A stretch of DNA of 64,000 bases from Trichoplax adhaerens. Taxonomy: Eukaryota > Placozoa > Uniplacotomia > Trichoplacea > Trichoplacidae. The DNA lies in assembly GCF_000150275.1 (NCBI RefSeq), contig NW_002060956.1:866280-930279 (forward strand). Direction: 5' to 3'. The translations under genes and the position numbers were made by a program. The notes beneath the pieces were generated by a model that saw only the letters and a program-made list of their open reading frames with translations, was not told the origin of the DNA and made no database searches. Below are positions 1 to 13,518 of the stretch, one piece after another. The stretch's first letter is position 1; each line of letters starts with the position of its first letter.

Positions 1-1335
1 AAGTTACCGTTAGGCTTGCAGAAAGACGCGTCTTAATATGCGAGGTTGCATTTGGTAAAAGGTTAGACTATAGTTTTTAAATTGATACTAAAAATTTAAT
101 TTAAATTTTAAAGAAACTTAATTACCGGCGTGCATCTTTAAGCTTAATGTGGATATTATTATCATCGATCTTGACTTCTACTGCGTGTAAGAGAGCTAGC
201 TTTTGCTAACTGTAAATAATTAATTAGTGTAAGAGTGATTTATTAACTTGAACAACGTTTCAAAAAGAGATGTAAGCATCAAATTGTTATATCCCAGAAT
301 AATCATGGTTAAAATGACGCCTAATGTATTCATTCAATGCGAAGGGATTAGCCAATGAAGCATAGATTAGACTGCTACTCATAGAAGAGAAAGAAAGTAA
401 TTCTGCAACAACTTCATACCATCATCATTAAAACAAAGTACAGCCTAGTCGGGCTTTACATCAAGTATAACTCTATTGAGTTAACTTCATGCCTATTTCG
501 GCCGTTATTAAACGGAAGCACAGAACAGTTACTAATGTATACTGCAACATAACCTATACGGTGAGATCTAATGTAACTCAATCACTTCGACTTATTAAAA
601 AAAATATGAGACCTTATACAACAAGGTCCGATATTGATGAAGGAAACCTTTTGTAAAGCCCTAACTCTAATTTGTTAACGACAATAAATGGCCTCTAGAT
701 CCAATTATAAGATATTTTATACGTATTTATACAAAGCATAGCTTTTAAATTTATTTTAATTACTTCAAAGGATGGTTCAAGTGATACGCAATTTGTTTCG
801 AAAACTTGATCTATTCTGTCAAGTCTTAATAGAAATAGTCATTAGATTAGGAAATGTAGATGTGCTTGAAAATAGCAATATTACGTATTTTAAATTAATA
901 CTTCATTGAAAAATAAGAAATTCATTTTATCCGGTCATCAATAGAAAGTTATTTACAGTGTAGCAGTACATCAGTTGTATGTAGCTATGATAACTTCGTT
1001 ATTAATAAATAATAAATTGGCCAATTTCTCCTTGAGGGAATGACAATTAATTCATCAATTACTGTATTATTTGTCTCACAAAGTATAATACAAAATTTGC
1101 CAATGTATCAACTTTTATACAATCTTATCCAGAGTTAGGAATGAGTTGTTTGGAGTTGTGTAAATACACTATACGGACAGATATTAACAAAATAGAAAAA
1201 TAGTTTCTTCCCTTAAGTATTTGTGAGCTAATATAATTATTTATGCCTAAATTAATTAGTGTTATTTGCTTTTAGAATGTCCAGGAATAATATCATCACT
1301 CATGCCTATCGCATTCAATTTTTATACCTCTAAAT
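1..1335. other. Non-coding flank 3' of ANKMY1
   Basis: AT-rich sequence downstream of the ANKMY1 stop codon (that gene is on the minus strand). I see no open frame with splice signals, no RNA gene and no ordered repeat. It should contain the ANKMY1 3' UTR, but I could not pick a convincing poly(A) signal close to the stop. Confidence 0.6.
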
Positions 1336-4300
1336 CTACTTCTTGATACTAGACGAGGTACTTTTGCTAATAGAGACTTTACTATTGGCCGCCGAGGTGG
1401 GCTTGCGACCTATCGATGTAGATAATTTAGAGTCCTGGCCAACTCGGATACTACTGCCCTTAGTAGAAGATCTCTTTCCATCTGGCTTCTTTTGAAGCTT
1501 CAAAAGAGCTGTACCTTTCTTTTTCTCTTTTGAAGGCCCTTCACTAGGCTGTTTACTTGCAGCACTTTGGATAGGCCTTCCTGTAGCTGTAACAATAAAA
1601 TGCAAAAGATATACATTTTATTTAATTCACTATGATATGCCGTAGGCTATTAGGTCTTTGAGGATTTTATTCAATGACAATGAACTACTTCCTTCTACAC
1701 TTTCTCTAATTTAGTGTTATACCTAAAAATCTTATAAATGTTAAATATTAACCTGAATCGATTTTATAACATTCATCTTTGTGACGAGCATTCCAAGCCC
1801 GAAGTTTGCACTGCTTACTACAGTAGTAAACTTTGAGGCATCTTGAACACGCTGTAAGCCTTACACCAATCGATCGTCCACACTCATAGCAATAGCAAAA
1901 TGATGGTTTAGCAACGAATCGATGTCGACCTTGATGATTTAAAACATATCAAAGGGCATTAATAACAACAGTAGATCAGATAAGACAGAAAAAATCTCTT
2001 CAATATACAGTAATGAAGTAGACAATATCCTTGTGGATCAACCGAAATATTCATTCTCCCATTTACATTAAATAGACAGAAAATGAACAGTTACATCTTC
2101 CACTTACCAGGTGTTAAGCGGCGGGATCCTCTGCTTGAATTTTTAGTATTTTCGGCAATTTCCCCCTCACCACCAACGGTAGATGTTTTAATACCCAAAG
2201 AACCGACCGTTTCTAATAAAATTAAGGGGATAATGACTTTACACCACTAACACTTCAAGGCTTATTGCCTATGGATGTTTAAGACTGGTACAGCTTCAAC
2301 GAACACTAATACATCATTGTTGTTAACATTTTTTAATCAAGATCCTGTTGATTAGAGTTATATCCTAGTAACAATTTTCATTTTAACTATTAATCCTAAA
2401 TCACTTCAAGTAATGTCCTCTCTATTATATTATTACTGCTGTCAAAATTCTGCTCTTTAACATCAATAGTTAAATCTACGTAATTTACTATATACTAGAA
2501 CTAACGTGTAGTTTCTGGACGCCATGCCTCTGCAGCATTCTTGTCTTTGGTCACTCTCTCTCGTAAAGCATCGCTATAATGGGCAAGGATACGACGTCTG
2601 GCATTATAGCATTCTCGTTCATTAGGAGTTAAAGCATGATACGGTGTATGAGCAATTTTTTTATCCTATCAGTTTTATAGTTGGAATAATCAAATGATAG
2701 CCGGATATTATGATATATTCTATTGAAAGCTTATTGTCTATTCCATATTAATCCCATAAATGCCAATTTTTTATGTCTATTGACTAATCATGTCTGGCAC
2801 GAGCTTAAATCACATGGATAGCTATAATAATCGTAAATTGCTAACCTGATGAAATGCATGAAAGGCATAATCAACGGCAGTGCCTGGCGGTAATTTCTTG
2901 GTTACAACAATAGGTTGAAGAATATCTGCGCCAGCTTTAATTAACTTATTAATTAAGCGAATTCGATCATCTAAGGTACGAAAGCGTTCTGCTTCTAATG
3001 TTGATGCAGCCGCTAAAGCAGATCCAACGCCAAATCCTAACGGCTGATTGGGATCGACATTATTCTTCAAGAGTGTATCGACCGCCTATTAATAGTAAAG
3101 TCAGTTCACTTATGTTTTATTGGCTAGATATCTTATTTAAATGGAATGTAACGACATAGAATAAATATTGAAGGCTACTGCCATAATTTGAAATGGGGTA
3201 GTTATGCTTTCAATACTATCTTGAAAGTCGTTAAGATGTGTCATTTCTATACTTGATTCAAGATAAAATGATATTAGTTTAGAAGAGAAGGATAGGCTAA
3301 AAGATATCTTACCAGATCATTTCCATGAATGATGGCTAAGGATAAAGGTGAATGTCCATTGCACAACAGATGGCAATCTGCTCTATTACTGATCAGCATT
3401 TGGACGATTTGGTTTGCTTTCTAGAGGAGGATCAAATTATACACAAGATTTATTGTTTTTAGAAATGATATGATAGTCCTCGATATTATTTTAAATTTTA
3501 CAATTATCGTAGTAGAAAGTAAGGTTCAATCCATGGTAATATACGTATTACTAATAGATGTATGTTATGGATCGTGCCGGTTATCCATTTTTTTAGAAAC
3601 GATGTTATGCTCAATCTATTATTCAACTATTTCAAAAGGAAAATAGAATTTCAGGTAATGTGTCTCGCTCGTGCACATCTAAAGTCAATTGTAATGTGGA
3701 ATTTATGATTTCTATTTTATTTGGGAAATGACGTTACACTTATTGATATTCTATTTTAGCTACTGCAGGAGAAAGTAAGATTATTCTGGATATGTTAATT
3801 AGATACTATAGTAGTAAAGATTATTTACAATTTTCACATTGCGCTTTCATTAAAATGACACTCTTTTTACTACTATTATTTTTACTTATGGAAAAAAGAA
3901 ATGTGTAAGAGATTCTACGTCGTCCATTATAGTGTTAATAATATTTTGTTATTTTAAAACTGCATTCCATGTTTGTAGCTAATATAATAGATGGCAATTT
4001 TGTAATCCTAAAATAGGAATAAAAGTAGGAAGATGTGATATAGGAAAGCTATAGGTGTAACTAACCTCGAAGTTATCTTGGCGTGAACAAGTGATATGTA
4101 GAGCAGTTCTTCCGCCTTCTCGAAAGTTATTATCGCAAGCTTTACAACACAAACTAGATCCATCTTTAGTCAAGCCACCGTTGCAAGCTGTAGTAAGATT
4201 TGTTATCGTCTCGGTTAAATGTCGATGAGTAAAATTAAGATGATTAAGACTTTGACGATGACGGACAACATGATGGCTGCCTTCTTGATCATGTGAAGGC

Positions 4301-7300
4301 TGATTGTGATGGGATATATCTGCCATTTTGATATCATCTTTTAATTTACTCAATTGGATATAAGCGTTAGCAAGTTTAACACCGTTCATGCAGGATGCCC
4401 GAGTATTGGTTGGAGCACCAGCTTGTAGCAGCATTTCTGAAATATTGATTCCATCTTCACCTGGTAAGGCTACAGCAATATGTAATGGCGTTAAACCGCC
4501 CAACTGTTGAATACAGCAATAACGGAAGGAAAAAAAATCACGGCGTTAATGTTAGAACTTTTTATATCAATTTAATTCTATCCATAGGAATAAAAGACGA
4601 CACTCTTTTCTATTTACGCGTATCTTTATACTAAAAGAATATTCCTCAGCAATGGACTATTAACGATTTTGAAATAGAACTATCCAATAAGTCATAATTA
4701 CATAGCTCCATTTCCATAACTTTGATGTTGCTATACTTACTTCGGTAGCCATCTTCACTGATGTATTTGCACTGCATTGGAGTAACATTTTAACAGAATT
4801 GACATCAGCGGCTTTGACAGAAAAAAAGATTGGAGGATAAGGCACACTGGAAGTATTTGGATTTGCTCCGCGTTTGAGAAGGAGTAGCAGCATATCTTGT
4901 AGTGCGTCATGACTATTTCAATAACAGTAATGGTAAGGAATTAATTACTCGTTCTTTCTTGCTATCAACATTAATCAAGAAATGATAGACATCAATGTTG
5001 TGATCAGTGAAATTACCAACAAAATTTCATCATGATTATTTAATTAAAGATTATTAGAAATAATTCATTCCTCCTTGTCATGTGTAGTAGTCAAGAATGA
5101 TCATTGTTCCAATTGATCATTCTTTCTTGCTATTAAATTTAATTACTATAAAAGATGATATTGTAATCGCTTGCTCTATGACTACTTATGATAGTCAATA
5201 TATATATATTTATTGTGACTCTTAAAATTTTAGGAAATAACAATTCTCTCTTAGGCAATATGCTCCTATCAAGCAATCAATCAAAAAGTGATCATATAGT
5301 CGTCTACTCTCTGATTAATAATGCAGTTCAATATACTCATCAAGACTCGCAAAGTTATAGTATCCACTCTTTCTTGCTATAGACTTAAGTCGAAAGATAA
5401 TACTGTAGCCGTTTACTCCGTAGCATGGACTTCTAAGAGAAATTCTCGTGAAAGCCCCTGTCCATAGCCACTATTCCAAGTTAACTTACTTATCAAGACC
5501 CTTCAAATACTGCACTATTAAAAGGGATTTATATCTTCTGTGGCAACGTACTTTGTTCGAAAGATGATGAAGTAGCTATCTACTTTAATATTACTAACAG
5601 AACTCGATTGACTTGAAGGTCTAAATACTCATACTGTAAAATATCTCAACCCTTTAGGCACTGTATATATACGAGTAGTTCATTCACCATTAGCAGATAC
5701 TGCATTTTAATCAAAAATGATTTTCCTACTTATAAATCTCTACATACTCAATTTTATCCAATGTTAATTTTGGTTCTTTGTTTTGATTTTTCTGCCGTTT
5801 TCCTGCTCCTTTTCGACCAGTGTTAACTTCTTCATGATGTGGCTGCGGTGTTGGATTCTTAACCAAACTATAATAACTAACCATGTTTTCACTCACTGTT
5901 GTTTCAGGGATGATTTCGCCGTTTTGAATAGAATGATTTACATCAATAGGTAGCTTTCTTATATCACTCGATAAACGATGATCTAGGTTTTGAAACATAG
6001 AAATACCTTCCTGTTCGCTCATTTTACTATTATAACTTATAGTCAGTTTATTTTGTGATTTATTATCCATAATTACGCCACTAGCCGGTTGCACCTCGTT
6101 ATTAATGGGCTGGATAAAGGGTCTTGAATCATTACGTAGTAACTGAGTATCTTGTCTATATCTTTTGGATTTCTTATTCGTAGCAGCGGTTAATTCTGCT
6201 ATATTCTTCTTAAACGTGCGAATAGGATAGTATAATACTGTACAAGCAGCTAATGGCGAAACACCTTCGTGGTTAATTTTGTTAATATTGGCACCATTAT
6301 CCAATAAACAATTCATGACATCGCTATGGCATCCAAGCTAAAAGTAAAATCAGTAAAGTTAATTATCCTTCCCTACTTATATCATGTGATGATGCTAATC
6401 ATATACAACTGTTTGTTAATTTACAACTAGGAGAAAAAATTTATTGATTAAAAAATACTCAGCCATTAAAGTATGAAAGCATTAGCATCATATTATTATT
6501 GACGTGTATAATAATCATTCGATGATTTTACTGATTTATAGCGAAAGTGAGAGGATTAATAAATTACCGTTGCTGCCATTAAAGCTGTATATCCATTTAC
6601 GTCGCTAACATCGATATTACATCGATCAGACGTAACTAATTTATATACCAATGGTAAATTTCCCACTGCGGCTTGACGTATTAACTCTTCTGACATTAGT
6701 TCCAATGGCCCACGGATACTTGTCGATTGGCGTTTCCCTTCCACTATAGCTTGTAATACAGGGCGCTGATGAATAAATTGCTGCCAAGGCGTCAGTTGTT
6801 TTTGTCCACTAAGATGCAGTATTTGCAGATCTTTACTAAGATTATCATCAATACTGGTATACACAGTACCATCATGGAGTGTCTACATGTGAATACGACG
6901 ATAACAAAATAGTTAATATGATTAGATTGAGACCTCTCATATTCTATCGGCCACGTGCTCATAATCGTATAGTAAGATATTATATAAAAATAGGTAAAAT
7001 TTACCTTATCATTCTGACTATTCGTAGATTCGGTCATTATTTCTTCTTTAACCACCGTTGTCAGTTGTGATTGCCAGCTAGATCGAACATTACTCGCTGA
7101 TACATAATCATTTCGTCCATGATTAATTGTAAAAGCGTCCTCAATTTCAAAGCAAAATTGGGCTAAATGCTCCTCTTTCCAAATTCCAATGTCTTCTTTC
7201 CCTGAATCTTTATATGTAAAGATTCCAGGACCATTCCTCTGATCAGCGATATAGATACCCTACAATACGAACATTTTAAGTATTTAATCGCATGCCTGAT

Positions 7301-7901
7301 GAATAAGCATTAATGAAGCAATTTCTCGTACTTTGAATTGATCACCATTCGGGAAAATAAACACGCCATAGCCTTCTTTCCTGTCATCAACAAAATCACC
7401 TTCAAAGTATGCACCTGAACTCCAAACATATTTGCCTTTACCGCATCGTTTATCATTTATGAATTGGCCTACGTAACTCTGGTAGCAAGTAAATATAGGG
7501 TATCAACAATTTTAGATGTTGCTTAGTTTATGTGACATTTATTCTATATACACTAATTGAATCATCATTTTTATAAGACATATAGTAGTACAGTAAATTA
7601 TCGGTGTTGTCATTCTTACCTCCCCATTAGGCCAAGAATGATGGCCATGGCCGTGTCTCATATCATTTTCTAGTTCACCTTCATATTTTGTGCCATCACT
7701 CCAAGTTTCAATTCCATATCCATGGCGTTTATTATCGACATAATCACCTTCATAAGCATCGCCATTCGGCCACCGAAATAAACCTTTACCGCTTCGATGA
7801 GGTCCTTCAACATCGCCGCTATAAATTGCACCACTGCGATATTCTATGTGCTTGGCCGTACTTAATTTACGTTTGGAGGAAGATAAACTTACAACGCTCA
7901 T
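1336..7901 (-). CDS. ANKMY1: Ankyrin repeat and MYND domain-containing protein 1 (ANKMY1), complete, 13 exons
   Basis: Predicted protein of 1085 aa. Exons, in transcript order: 7901-7620, 7478-7332, 7259-7005, 6882-6568, 6337-5730, 4912-4741, 4503-4066, 3420-3313, 3085-2846, 2665-2506, 2212-2108, 1929-1753, 1586-1336; every junction is GT/AG and in phase. The N-terminus (about residues 26-145) holds about five MORN repeats of the YxGxxxxxxxxGxGxxxWxxG type. The middle (about 250-870) has ankyrin repeats, for example motifs [22 protein letters not shown] and [13 protein letters not shown]. The C-terminal MYND zinc finger (about 954-995) shows CYCYECG, CSRC, YYCSKQC and a final His/Cys pair. 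MORN-ankyrin-MYND in this order is diagnostic of ANKMY1. Its role is poorly known; related proteins work as scaffolds at membranes or cilia. A long low-complexity insert between ankyrin repeats is encoded by the 608-bp fifth exon. The start is the first ATG of the exon that begins the MORN block; upstream non-coding exons are possible. Confidence 0.93.
4940..5720 (+). repeat. Degenerate repeats with coding-like flavour in ANKMY1 intron 5
   Basis: Intron 5 (4913-5729) contains four or five diverged copies of a roughly 105-165-bp unit on the plus strand. Recurrent landmarks are attctttcttgctat near 4946, 5113 and 5367, and AAAGATGATxxxGTAxxC-like blocks near 5150, 5286, 5393 and 5560. Translated, the blocks give [27 protein letters not shown] and KDDEVAIYF, each in an open segment of 30-60 codons ended by stops or frame changes. 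This looks like the relic of a repeated beta-strand protein module, perhaps propeller-like, but it could be a chance property of the repeat. Confidence 0.4.
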
Positions 7902-9553
7902 CTTGTTTGTATCTATTATATATATAATTCGTTTGCTAGAATAGACTATTTAGTAGAAAAGTGTAGAAATTTCACCGTAGTGCCTAAATCAACTGCCAAT
8001 GCTGATTAGCATGCAGGGAAAAGGAATTTATATCCGTAACGCAATTATATGCTATAACGTTTGATTGTTCTATGAGGGGATATAGCAAACAATTATTTAC
8101 CAGTGGATTAAAGTTAACTAAAATTCTTATTCTATCTTACGAACTAGAGAAAAGCTGCCGTGTAGCAACTAGTAATGCATAAGGTACTTCAAGCTTTCCA
8201 CGAAGTGATACAGGATCAGAAATGATTACAAGCCCTCAAGCTTTTGTGTGATTCAATATTATGTCTATTTCCTATACAGTACTCTTCGAGGCGATAGTGG
8301 ATGCAAAACATAATTTCTAATTATAATATAAATACCGTAAAATGAATAGAGTGATTTCGTTAAATGGTTGCTAGGTAACGGAGTACACCAATCAAGGGAA
8401 ATTTCCATCGCGCATGTCCAATGGGCATCAACTAGCCAACCAAGTATCTGCATAGTCATAAGTCCTACTAACTAGTAAGAATAGTAGCTCGCTTTCATAT
8501 ATCAAGTAGTAGTACTCCCATATGACAAATTTTACGAAAGGTTCTGCATAGTAATTTTATTTTGCAATCTACGATATCTCAATTGAAATCTTATTGCACT
8601 TCAGACCTACTGTATACAGTATGAAATTGTAATGTTGTATTCAGTTTAGATGCAGGAATTTATTGAATATCGGAAATATCATACGATGGTTGAGCTAAAT
8701 AGAATGGATTTATTCCTATCCTAACAGATGAACCGTTTAGGGGGGGGTATTTACCCAGTAGGATAAATGAACTGATAATTCACAGATATAGTAATACGTG
8801 TACTGATAACATAACGATAGCGTGTAAATACTATTTTACGGATAATTGGATTACAAGAGTTAAGTTACGGATTAAACATTAGGTATTGATCATGAATTAA
8901 AGCTGACTATGAAACTGACTATCTAAAGTTATTCAACTTTTTTGAGATACTAATGATTCATTTAATTATTTGTTTACCGTATTAGTAAATACATTGTCGA
9001 AGTAATCTTCAGCAAGGAGTGTTATAAGCATTACTATTACCTTTACAGATATACAATATACTGTATACATATACAGAACCTCTAATAATTATAGTTTTCG
9101 ATTTTTTAGTTTTGCATATACAATTTCAGATTCAAAACCTATGAAATTAGATTAAATTATAGTATTTTCACAATTTATTCCACATACAAGATTATACAGT
9201 AAAAATGTCGTAGTATATAAAATATACCATTGATGATAATAGTTCTAAGTTAGTAGTAAAAAGGATTTATAACATTAGCAACATGGTGCAAGGAAAGCGC
9301 ACGGTTGCATTGCCATATTCAAGATACTTATTGTACCATATATCTAGTAATGTAAAAAAGCTTGTTTGTAGCTAAAGCATAGGCATGTAATTGTAAAACA
9401 ATATTATACTGCATACGACAAGCAAAGCATCATACAATTATGTACAAATGTACAGCATTAAGTGGTATGTATAGTAAAATGATTCTCTCCTGTAATCAGC
9501 TACGAAAAGAATATACTAGCATTATACCCAAATGCAATGTAAACATTGAAGTT
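7902..9553. other. Intergenic region between ANKMY1 and the two-FYVE gene
   Basis: AT-rich spacer between two genes transcribed leftward. It must contain the ANKMY1 promoter and the 3' UTR of the FYVE gene. Apart from short GTATAC-type palindromes near 8610-8620 and 9060-9075 and a TTTATT (AATAAA on the minus strand) near 9173, I see nothing ordered. Short open frames here look random. Confidence 0.5.
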
Positions 9554-12500
9554 TTAGAAATCAATAGACATTGCTTTACGCATTTGGGCTATTTTTGCAT
9601 TGAGTTCTGATAAAGCTTTTTTACTGCCAAGGAATTTAGACGAAGTACTTCTAGCGCATAGCTGGCGGTAGATTTGCATTACAAGTACTTCACTTCTTTG
9701 AATAAAAAATTCATAAACGTATGATGATCCACATTGAGAAGTTAGTCGTTTAGATGGCTTTACCAGACGGTTTTGCTGATAAGTAAACAATAAAGAAGGT
9801 TGTAAATCTACATACAACAATAAACTAACGTTCCTATAAATGCCAGTTATAAATACCTCCAGTTGATATTTAAGGAAAGTATCTATAGTATTAATATGCT
9901 TGGAAAAGTCTTCGTTTCTTGCTGTAATGCATTTTTGTAATTCAATAAAGGATACCTACAATAATAGTAAAAGATTCGGGATGTAAAAGTAATTTATTCA
10001 GTATATCAATAATTAAGAACATATCGTTACAATTTAGTTTAAAGTACAATTAGGTAATCCATCTTTATTTAATACGTAAACTTTCATATGCAATCAGTAG
10101 TCTATGTGGGTGCAAATATAACGAATTTCGTCAAAAGTATTACTATTTATATTTATATACCTTTTCACATGGTAAAATCACGTCCGCTAGTTCATTTTGG
10201 AAGTGATGCAATTGGCTAAGTATTAGGTATTCCATTATCAATTGCTTTACGTATATGTAAGTACCATTGATTGCCTAGCAACAAAGAATCCCAATAAATG
10301 CTATTAGATAGCAAAATTGGCGAAATTGGACGCGACTTTGTACTGTATATCTCTACTCAATCATAAGATCTATCAATTAAAAGTTTAATGCAGGATGGCT
10401 TACATTTTTATTAACTTCGCTTTGAATCTCAGTTAGTACTTCTGGAGGAACCGCGTTCTCTAAGCGGATTTTCATAGTGCGAAAAACGGTGATATTGTCG
10501 TAGTAGAATTTAATACTGCCCTAAGAGATTATTTATGAATGAATATGGTGTCATCTTGTCATTAGAAATCTTAGATAATTAATACGCGTGCAATACAATT
10601 TCAATAACTTGCAAACTATGTGCAATTACCATCTTTACACATTCTAGTAATTTATTCTGTGTACTATTTTGCGACTTTATATTCTTTAAAGGCTGTAGAG
10701 AAAGAATGAAACTGCTTAATTCATCCGAGATATCTATCTGAAAAGATAAACAATTTGGGAAAGATGTTTTAATACTTTGCAAATTGTATTCCAGTGATAA
10801 TGTAAGAAAATTTGTACAAGATTGTATTATTATAGGTTCTCAATCGATCAAATTCAATTACCTGCAGTTTTGCAAGGGCCTGGATGTTATTTTGAATGTT
10901 TGGAGAAGATTTTGGGCTACCGGAGTCAATTCCCATTGACTCAATCGATTTCTGATACTAAAAGAATTAGATACATTTTTGTCTTAAATGAAACACAATT
11001 AATTTTCATTTTGCACAAACTGCATCCGACCATACAGTTATAAAATCAAAAACAATCGATCATAAGACTCGTCGATATTTTAAATGTACTTACTTTAGGA
11101 AGAGACTCTTGCACTTTGGCTTTAATACTAGCTAGCTTGTTGTGAATTGCTGAAATTTCTTTAAAAAATTTTTCCTATAAATAGTCAGATAATATCATAG
11201 TACGCTAAAGTCATAGTCATAAATTAACCTTTCGAGAATCAAGCTTTAAAGCACGACTTTTAAGTCTTTCTGTCACTCATAACTCTTACCGCATCAGTTT
11301 CTTTTACTTTAACTTGTACTTGTTTCTCGTTGCATTCGGCTTGATGAACTAGTAGATTTGAAAGTGCACTCTGACATTCTGTACACACTCTGAGATATAT
11401 ACAAATTGTAGGTTCCGATGAAGGACACTATTGACAAGAAATTATACGAGGCAAAGGTACGCTTAGGTATCAGTTGTAATCTTAGTTGAAATTAGTATTA
11501 CTCACAATTACATACCCCAAAGTCATTAATAATGCTCCATTTGACATTATATTTGTCAGAGCTTTCGTTTGGGACATAAAGCAGTAAATCTTCGGAAGAA
11601 CATTCAGCACAAATTAAAGCTCCACAAACGCTATATTTTTTCAAATGTAACAGCGATAGAACACAACATACAAATAAATTAATATCCTTGATATTAACCG
11701 ATATTATTCTTGGCTCTAGTGTTTGCTTATATTACAGTTTTAGTCGATCTGGATCAACGGCCATTACTACTACATTATGTTAAGAATTTATATATTGATT
11801 TTTACTTATAGGTTATCATACCGACAATGCCTATTTTTTCGAATAAAAGAAAATTCTTTGGCACATCCGCAGCAATGCTTAGAAGCTGTAATTGGCTGTC
11901 AGAATCCGCTTAGATTAGTACTGTATACGATTGTTATGTACATACCTAAATATTTACAGATATTATCTTCCTTATATTTGAAATGGCTGATTTTTTAAAT
12001 ATCCAAGGATATAGTAGATTAGTAGAAATACTGTGTCAATCTTACCATCCAGTTATTTGATTTTTGCCATTCAGGTATGCCGTTAAAGCTGTTTAAAAAG
12101 AGCTTAGCAGAAGTAACCAATGATGAAGAAGAGATCATTCCTCTAAATCCATCTATTAAACGAGTTATTTCTGCATGCAGTAAAGCCGCAACTGATGGAG
12201 ATTTATTCAATTTTCCGTCAACCTCCGATCTTGTTACGCTTCCACTTCTAATTAATACTCTTTCATCCCTCATTTGACGTTGAAAACGGGTATAATCTTG
12301 CATTAAATTTGTCATGGTTCCCATTGCCTGAGCTTCAGGCTGATAACAGTGTAAACAGACCTAGAAAGAGTTACTTGAGTGTTATTAATCTGTTCTTAAA
12401 GTGACATTAACATCGTGCAGGATGAAAAAATTTTTATAATCCTACAGGATCAAGCCATGAAATTTGCTAATAAAAGATTTTAAAGCTAATTTAGTCCATC

Positions 12501-13518
12501 AAGGTGACTATATAACTATTACTTCAAAACGTCAACGAGTTGAAACAAGGATGATCTAACCTACCCTGTATAATTGCCCATTAACATGATAATTTGCTGT
12601 AGGTGATAATCTTCTCTTATAGTTGCTACAACTGCCACAGAATATTTCTCCACATCTGCATCAAGACGAACTGATTAACAATTTGTAAATTTATACTAAA
12701 ATTAACAATTAAATCCTTAAGGAATATAGTTCAAATGCAGTAAGAACATAGATATAATTTGAACACGGCATACTGTACATGCATACCGCTAAATAAAAAT
12801 TATATACACAACATTAAAAAATACAGTATATGAAATTTTTTGTTTTGCTATGAAAGTAATCGCATTTTGAAGCAGTAGTACAACCATTACAAATACTAGA
12901 CAACCCGTTCAATTGAAAGGAGCGTTTGAGTTTGTTTAGGCTTGCTTTGCTACATTAATCAAATGTATCTGGTATTTATTATCGATGTTTATTAATTATT
13001 CTTGTAGTAGACCTGGCATGATTATTTGTAGTGATTTAACAGCTCTAAGTTTGTAAATTATATAATTCAATTGTATTTGTTTATTCTTAATACTGCAGTT
13101 CAACCTGAAATATAAAGCATACCATCGTGTGTGTGTGCATTACAATTATTACACAATATCTAGAGTCATATCTATCATGTAAACGGTGAAAACTACTGCA
13201 CATTATTTAAAATTTCTTTAATTTTAATATAGCTCAAGAGAGTACTTTCACGTTCAAAGGAATGCTTAATCAAGTAAGTGATGAGGTAGCTTACATTCTG
13301 CAGTGGTGCCGTCTTTCAATTATAGTAAATTTCTTCTTACAATTTAAGTTGGCACAGTAATCTCTCATCTGATTTGGAACCCAATGGGACTGTGTAATAG
13401 GGGCTACAGACACAGTGCCTTCATGATTTTGCAATAAATTTGTTATTTCGTCATTATAAGTATTCGAATCCGTGGTGTTAGTGGAATTAAGAATATCATA
13501 GTTATTGTTGCGAGCCAT
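9554..13518 (-). CDS. Vac1/Pep7/rabenosyn-5-like endosomal protein with two FYVE fingers, 12 exons
   Basis: Predicted 624 aa. Exons: 13518-13295, 12655-12565, 12360-12046, 11895-11822, 11630-11516, 11427-11290, 11174-11094, 10957-10862, 10737-10630, 10520-10404, 10274-10161, 9955-9554; all in phase. FYVE 1 (about 46-111) has WVPN, CxxxxC (one or two residues longer than usual), RRHHCRICG, FCGSC and RVCLHC. FYVE 2 (about 217-291) has CGC, a degenerate KNRHCRVCG, ICAEC and, after a loop, RVCTEC. Between them a charged helical stretch (QDYTRFQRQMRDERV) recalls the linker of fungal Vac1/Pep7. The rest is helical, ending in a possible Rab-binding hairpin. FYVE fingers bind PI3P; Vac1 and rabenosyn-5 tether early-endosomal vesicles through Rab5-type GTPases and Vps45. 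No N-terminal C2H2 finger was found. Assignment to this family is inference from domain order; another multi-FYVE family is possible. Confidence 0.72.

Noticed and set aside
9835-9858. GTATTT...TATAG looking like a tiny intron in the last FYVE-gene exon
   Set aside because: It is only about 23 bp, removing it breaks the frame, and reading straight through is open and in phase.
11500-11516. Alternative GTGAGT donor for the FYVE 2 exon
   Set aside because: It would give a phase-1 end and a disrupted VCTEC motif; GGG|GTATGT joined to the acceptor at 11427 keeps frame and restores RVCTEC.
12077-12277. 66-codon plus-strand frame
   Set aside because: It is the antisense of the linker exon of the two-FYVE gene.
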